Source: an uncultured Rickettsiales bacterium | GTDB lineage: Bacteria > Pseudomonadota > Alphaproteobacteria > Rickettsiales > UBA1997 | DNA: 8,793 bases | Assembly: GCA_951801155.1 (NCBI GenBank) | Contig: CATOLK010000042.1 | Location: 1 to 8,793, forward strand | Reading direction: 5' to 3' | Part shown: positions 5,175 to 8,793 of the stretch, in pieces | Layout of the letters: every line of letters begins with the position of its first letter | How positions within the stretch are numbered: position 1 is the first letter of the stretch | Made by a program: the position numbers and the translations under genes | The notes under the pieces: model-generated | The model's database searches: none | What the model saw: only the letters and a program-made list of their open reading frames with translations | Told to the model about the DNA's origin: nothing

Positions 5175-8100
5175 ATGGATACAATACTAGCATCAATAAA
5201 TCAAAACAGAAAAAATGCCTTAAATATTAACAACTCAATTTGGGTAGCAGCATCAGCAGGATCTGGAAAAACAACAATTTTAGTAGACAGATTACTTTCT
5301 TTATTTATCAATAATATAGATATATCAAAGGTTGTATGTATAACTTTTACAAAAACAGCAGCCCATGAAATGAAAGAAAGAATTTACAACAAGCTTGCAA
5401 AATGGACTATATTAGATAATGAAACCTTAAAAGGAGAAATTAAAAGAGTGATTGGACTAAATAATAATGAAATTGTGCCAGAAAATCTTTTAAAACAGGC
5501 AAAAACTTTGTTTGCTAGCTTAGTTGATAATATTGATGATTTAAAAATTTTTACTATTCATTCATTTTGTCAGCAAATTATAAGTCGCTTTCCAATTGAA
5601 GCGGGAATTTTACCAAATTTTGAGGTAATAGAAGGTTATAAAGTAAATGAGTTAGTACAACAGGCGATAGAAGATACATTTGAAAATATTACAAAAGATA
5701 ATGAAGTATATTCCTATATTAAAAATTTGATTTTAGATAATAGTGAAGATAATTTTTACGAACTAATAAATTATTTGATAGAAAAAAGAAAAATTTTTGA
5801 ATATATAAAAGAATATGATTATGAAAATGATTTAAGATCGCTGTTTAAAATATACTTTAAAAATAAAGATGAAATATTGAATAATTTTTTAAATTATGAT
5901 TTTAGTAATATTCAGGAATTAGCTGAAGCTGTAATTGAAGGAAAAAAATTTACAGATTTGCAAAAAAAAAGTTTTGAACCAATAGAAACTTTTATAAAAA
6001 ATAAAAATAATATAGAAAATAAGGAAGAATTAATTCTAGAATATGCTTCGGTATTTTTAACAAAAGAAAAATTTGAAATAAAAAAAACTAACGAAAATAT
6101 AATAAAAAAATTAAATGACGATTTTTTAAAAAATGTTTTATTGGAAGAACAAGAACGTTGCTACGAATTAATGCAAAATTTAGATAATTTTAAATTTTTT
6201 GAGTTGAGTTTAAGTGCAATAAAAGTTAATTTAAAAATTATTGATAACTATAAAAAATTAAAAGAAAAGAATAGTTATTTAGATTTTGATGATTTGATTA
6301 CGATAACTTTAAAATTACTACAAAATACAGAATATTCTGCTTGGGTAAATTTTAAACTTGATAATGGTATTGAGCATGTTTTGGTTGATGAAGCTCAAGA
6401 TACTTCTGATTTACAATGGGAAATAATAAGAAGTATTACAGGTGATTTTTTTTCAGGTGAAACTAAAAATGAAAATGAAAGAACTTTATTCGTAGTTGGT
6501 GACGAAAAACAATCAATTTATAGTTTTCAAGACGCAGATCCTGATATATTTAATGAAAAATATGAATTTTATAAAGAATTAATTGAAGAAAGTAGGAAAA
6601 TTTTTTGTAAAGTAAACTTACAGTGTTCTTTTAGATCTTTAAATACAATTTTAAAATTTGTAGATGCTGTTTTTCAAGATAAAATTTATTCTCAAAAAAT
6701 TTCAAAGCAAGATGATAAAATAGTTCATAATAATATAAGAACAGGACTTGGGCTTGTAGAACTATGGCCACAATTATCTGTAAAAAGTGAAAAACATGAT
6801 TCTTGGGATTTAAATTTTGATAATACAATTGAAATAAAAAATCTTGAATTACTTGCCAGTAAAATAGTTGAAAAAATAGGAGATTTATTAAATAATAATA
6901 GAGCTATAATTGATAGAAATGGAGAAAAAAGAAAAATTAAATATAGTGATATTATGATTTTGGTAAAAACTAGGAATAAAATATTATTATCTTATTTAAT
7001 AAGACAATTAAATAGAAAAAATATCCCAAATTCTGGCTATGATAGACTAAATTTATTTGAAAATATAATAGTTCAAGATTTTATCGCATTTTTTAAGTTT
7101 ATTTTATTTCAAAATGATGATTTAAGTTTGGCAAATTTAATAAAATCACCATTTCTGAATTTAAAAGAAGAGGATTTATATAAATTATGTAAGGAAAAGG
7201 AGGAAAATAAAGTAAATTTATTCGAAATTCTTAAAAATAATGAAAAATATAAAGAGCAATATGATTTTTTAATTGATATTATAGAGAAAAGTAAAACCTT
7301 AAGTATATATGATTTATGTTTTTATATATTGGAAAATCATAATATTAGACTTAAAATAATAGAGAGATTTGACAAAAATATTAATAGTATTTTAAATAAT
7401 TTTCTAGATTTTATAAAGAATTACGAAAAAGACAATACAACTACAACTTTATTATCTTTTCTGTATTTTTTAGAAAATAATAAAAATGAAATTAAAAAAG
7501 ATTTAGATAACGGTGAAAATCAAATAAAAATAATGACTATTCACAGTTCCAAAGGTATGCAAGCACCAATTGTTTTTGTAGCAGATTGCAATACTGGAAT
7601 AGCAGAAAATCAGGATAAATTATTTTTTTATGATGAATATGGTTATAGACTTCCTATATATAAAAAAGGTTCTAAATCAAATTTAATAAAAGAAATTAAA
7701 GATAATAATGGCTATAAAATACATGCTGAATATTTTAGACTTTTTTATGTTGCTGTAACAAGAGCAGAAAATGAATTATATTTGTGTAGTTCTGGTAGTG
7801 AAAAAGATGAAGAAAAAGAAGAGAAAAAAAATACTTGGTATGATATTTCGAAAAATGCAATGATGTATTTGGGAGCAGAAGAAAAACCTTTTGATTTTGA
7901 TAGGAGTAAAAATAAATTCATTTATGGTGGAGAAAATTATATTGCTACTAAAAGTATAAATAATAATCAAGAGAAAAATTTAAAAAATGATATTATAAAG
8001 CAAAATTTAAAAGAAATTTTAGAGTATAAAATTGAAGAAAAATCAACAGAAAAGGTTATAACACCATCGCAATTTTATAGTCATACTGATAAAGATGATT

Positions 8101-8597
8101 TATATACAAAATTAAATTTAAAAATAATAATAGGAAATGCAATTCATAAGCTATTAGAAATATTGCCTACTACTGCTATTGAAGAAAGGGAAAAAATTGC
8201 AGATATTTGCCTTGAAAATTCATTTTATAATTTGAAAAAAATTGAAAAAGATAAAATAAAAATAAAAGTTTTAGATATTTTAGAAAATGAAAAATTTAAA
8301 AAGTTTTTTGTAGATAATTCAAAAAGTGAAGTCGAAATTGTGGGTAAAGTTGAGGATGAAGGGGAAGAAATTATGGTTTCTGGAAAAATTGATAGATTGG
8401 TTGAATATGAAGATAAAATTTTAATACTTGATTATAAAAATACTTCAAAACATTACAAAACCATTGATGAATTACCAAAAAATTATATAAAACAATTAGA
8501 ACTGTATAAAAAATTGGTAGAAAAGATTTATGTAGGAAAAATTGTAGAGTGTTATATTTTAGTAACTAGTTTTTGTGAATTAATTAGAATTTTCTAA
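5175..8597 (+). CDS. addA: AddA, helicase-nuclease subunit for double-strand break repair
   Basis: AddA is the helicase-nuclease subunit of AddAB, which resects broken DNA ends and loads RecA. The 1140 residues carry a complete superfamily 1 UvrD/RecB helicase: Walker A AASAGSGKTT with K32, motif Ia ITFTKTAAHEM (56-66), FTIHSFC (126-132), Walker B VDEAQD (404-409), VGDEKQSIYSFQ (441-452), LQCSFRS (482-488), IMTIHSSKGM (786-795) and FYVAVTRA (857-864). The C-terminal RecB-family nuclease is also intact: GNAIH with H991, GKID with D1073, LDYK with D1086 and K1088, then QLELYKKL. Length and N-terminal motif fit the alphaproteobacterial AddA type. The start is the ATG just after a good promoter; there is no Shine-Dalgarno site. 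No addB lies on either side within the window, although alphaproteobacteria usually have addB immediately upstream. Nine consecutive A residues at 5962-5970 do not break the frame. Confidence 0.96.
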   Translation: MDTILASINQNRKNALNINNSIWVAASAGSGKTTILVDRLLSLFINNIDISKVVCITFTKTAAHEMKERIYNKLAKWTILDNETLKGEIKRVIGLNNNEIVPENLLKQAKTLFASLVDNIDDLKIFTIHSFCQQIISRFPIEAGILPNFEVIEGYKVNELVQQAIEDTFENITKDNEVYSYIKNLILDNSEDNFYELINYLIEKRKIFEYIKEYDYENDLRSLFKIYFKNKDEILNNFLNYDFSNIQELAEAVIEGKKFTDLQKKSFEPIETFIKNKNNIENKEELILEYASVFLTKEKFEIKKTNENIIKKLNDDFLKNVLLEEQERCYELMQNLDNFKFFELSLSAIKVNLKIIDNYKKLKEKNSYLDFDDLITITLKLLQNTEYSAWVNFKLDNGIEHVLVDEAQDTSDLQWEIIRSITGDFFSGETKNENERTLFVVGDEKQSIYSFQDADPDIFNEKYEFYKELIEESRKIFCKVNLQCSFRSLNTILKFVDAVFQDKIYSQKISKQDDKIVHNNIRTGLGLVELWPQLSVKSEKHDSWDLNFDNTIEIKNLELLASKIVEKIGDLLNNNRAIIDRNGEKRKIKYSDIMILVKTRNKILLSYLIRQLNRKNIPNSGYDRLNLFENIIVQDFIAFFKFILFQNDDLSLANLIKSPFLNLKEEDLYKLCKEKEENKVNLFEILKNNEKYKEQYDFLIDIIEKSKTLSIYDLCFYILENHNIRLKIIERFDKNINSILNNFLDFIKNYEKDNTTTTLLSFLYFLENNKNEIKKDLDNGENQIKIMTIHSSKGMQAPIVFVADCNTGIAENQDKLFFYDEYGYRLPIYKKGSKSNLIKEIKDNNGYKIHAEYFRLFYVAVTRAENELYLCSSGSEKDEEKEEKKNTWYDISKNAMMYLGAEEKPFDFDRSKNKFIYGGENYIATKSINNNQEKNLKNDIIKQNLKEILEYKIEEKSTEKVITPSQFYSHTDKDDLYTKLNLKIIIGNAIHKLLEILPTTAIEEREKIADICLENSFYNLKKIEKDKIKIKVLDILENEKFKKFFVDNSKSEVEIVGKVEDEGEEIMVSGKIDRLVEYEDKILILDYKNTSKHYKTIDELPKNYIKQLELYKKLVEKIYVGKIVECYILVTSFCELIRIF

Positions 8598-8647
8598 CAA
8601 AAAAACTAATAAACCTTTCGTGTAAAAAATTTTCTACAAAAAACAAA

Positions 8648-8793
8648 TATTAGACCTCCTGCATAAAACTATTTTTATTTTCTATGTATATAATAATTTT
8701 TTTTATGTCTTTTTTTTCATTAGATTTGTTATTTCTTTGATTTTCCTTTGTTTATTTATTCCAAATTATAATTTCTTAATAAATTTGTTTATT
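8648..8793 (-). repeat. Right copy of a 150-bp inverted repeat
   Basis: Read on the minus strand, this matches 16-169. The inner end (8648-8681) differs from 136-169 at one of 34 bases. Differences elsewhere are mostly transitions, with G/C in the left copy replaced by A/T here. The window stops at the base matching position 16, within the arm of the palindrome seen at 6-41, so the copy is probably truncated by the window. The gap between the addA stop and this repeat (8598-8647) holds no gene and no convincing terminator. Confidence 0.85.

Noticed and set aside
6631..6828. Minus-strand 65-codon frame inside addA
   Set aside because: It is entirely antisense to an intact, well-supported helicase gene and shows only low-complexity composition.
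7776..7970. Minus-strand 64-codon Phe/Ile-rich frame inside addA
   Set aside because: It is antisense to a Glu/Lys-rich part of addA, so the hydrophobic look is a by-product of the opposite strand, not a membrane peptide.
1858..8597. Multi-gene defence island formed by the AlbA_2 protein and AddA
   Set aside because: AddA is a housekeeping repair enzyme with its own promoter on the opposite strand, infC and murA lie between, and no other defence-type gene is present.
8621..8638. Imperfect palindrome as an addA terminator
   Set aside because: TGTA/TACA with an A/T core needs a zero-length loop, has an internal mismatch and is followed by A residues rather than a U-tract.
1..8793. Inverted terminal repeats of a linear plasmid or phage
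   Set aside because: The copies are only about 80 percent identical, there is no replication or partition gene, and the content is core chromosomal genes.

Overview
This is a strongly AT-rich bacterial window with five protein-coding genes and no RNA gene, CRISPR array or recognisable transposase. The best guide to the host is AddA, whose N-terminal helicase motif (WVAASAGSGKTT) and C-terminal nuclease have the form I associate with alphaproteobacteria. Together with the base composition, long A/T homopolymers and near absence of Shine-Dalgarno sites, this suggests a reduced-genome, host-associated or anaerobic gut alphaproteobacterium. The placement is an inference from remembered families, not from a search. 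The code is standard: TGA is used as a stop and Trp is encoded by TGG.

Layout, left to right. Positions 1-237 hold no gene. They carry one copy of a repeat (about 16-169), a strong palindrome at the extreme left edge (6-41) and a hairpin just beyond the first gene (198-223). Positions 238-1566 (minus) encode a DUF362 protein fused to a C-terminal DUF1893-like domain, with its own strong Shine-Dalgarno site and a likely promoter with upstream direct repeats. Positions 1580-1857 are intergenic. Positions 1858-3066 (minus) encode an AlbA_2/Schlafen-type protein, 3098-4387 (minus) murA, and 4392-4910 (minus) infC. These three genes are tightly spaced and probably form one transcript, infC-murA-AlbA_2, read from a promoter at about 4997-5025 and perhaps ended by an AT-only hairpin at 1823-1854. 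Positions 4911-5174 are a divergent promoter region. Positions 5175-8597 (plus) encode a full-length AddA helicase-nuclease. Positions 8598-8793 are non-coding and carry the second repeat copy, inverted relative to the first.

The core genes cover translation initiation (IF3), the first committed step of peptidoglycan synthesis (MurA) and double-strand break repair (AddA). The accessory part is the DUF362-DUF1893 fusion and the AlbA_2 protein, neither of which has a function that can be assigned from sequence. The most unusual structural feature is that both window edges lie inside diverged, oppositely oriented copies of the same 150-bp repeat, at matching positions in or beside its palindrome. 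This suggests a dispersed, perhaps insertion-sequence-derived, element at which an assembly may have broken. I found no convincing new multi-gene system. The most novel items are the fusion protein, the AlbA_2 gene attached to the murA transcript, and the flanking repeat.
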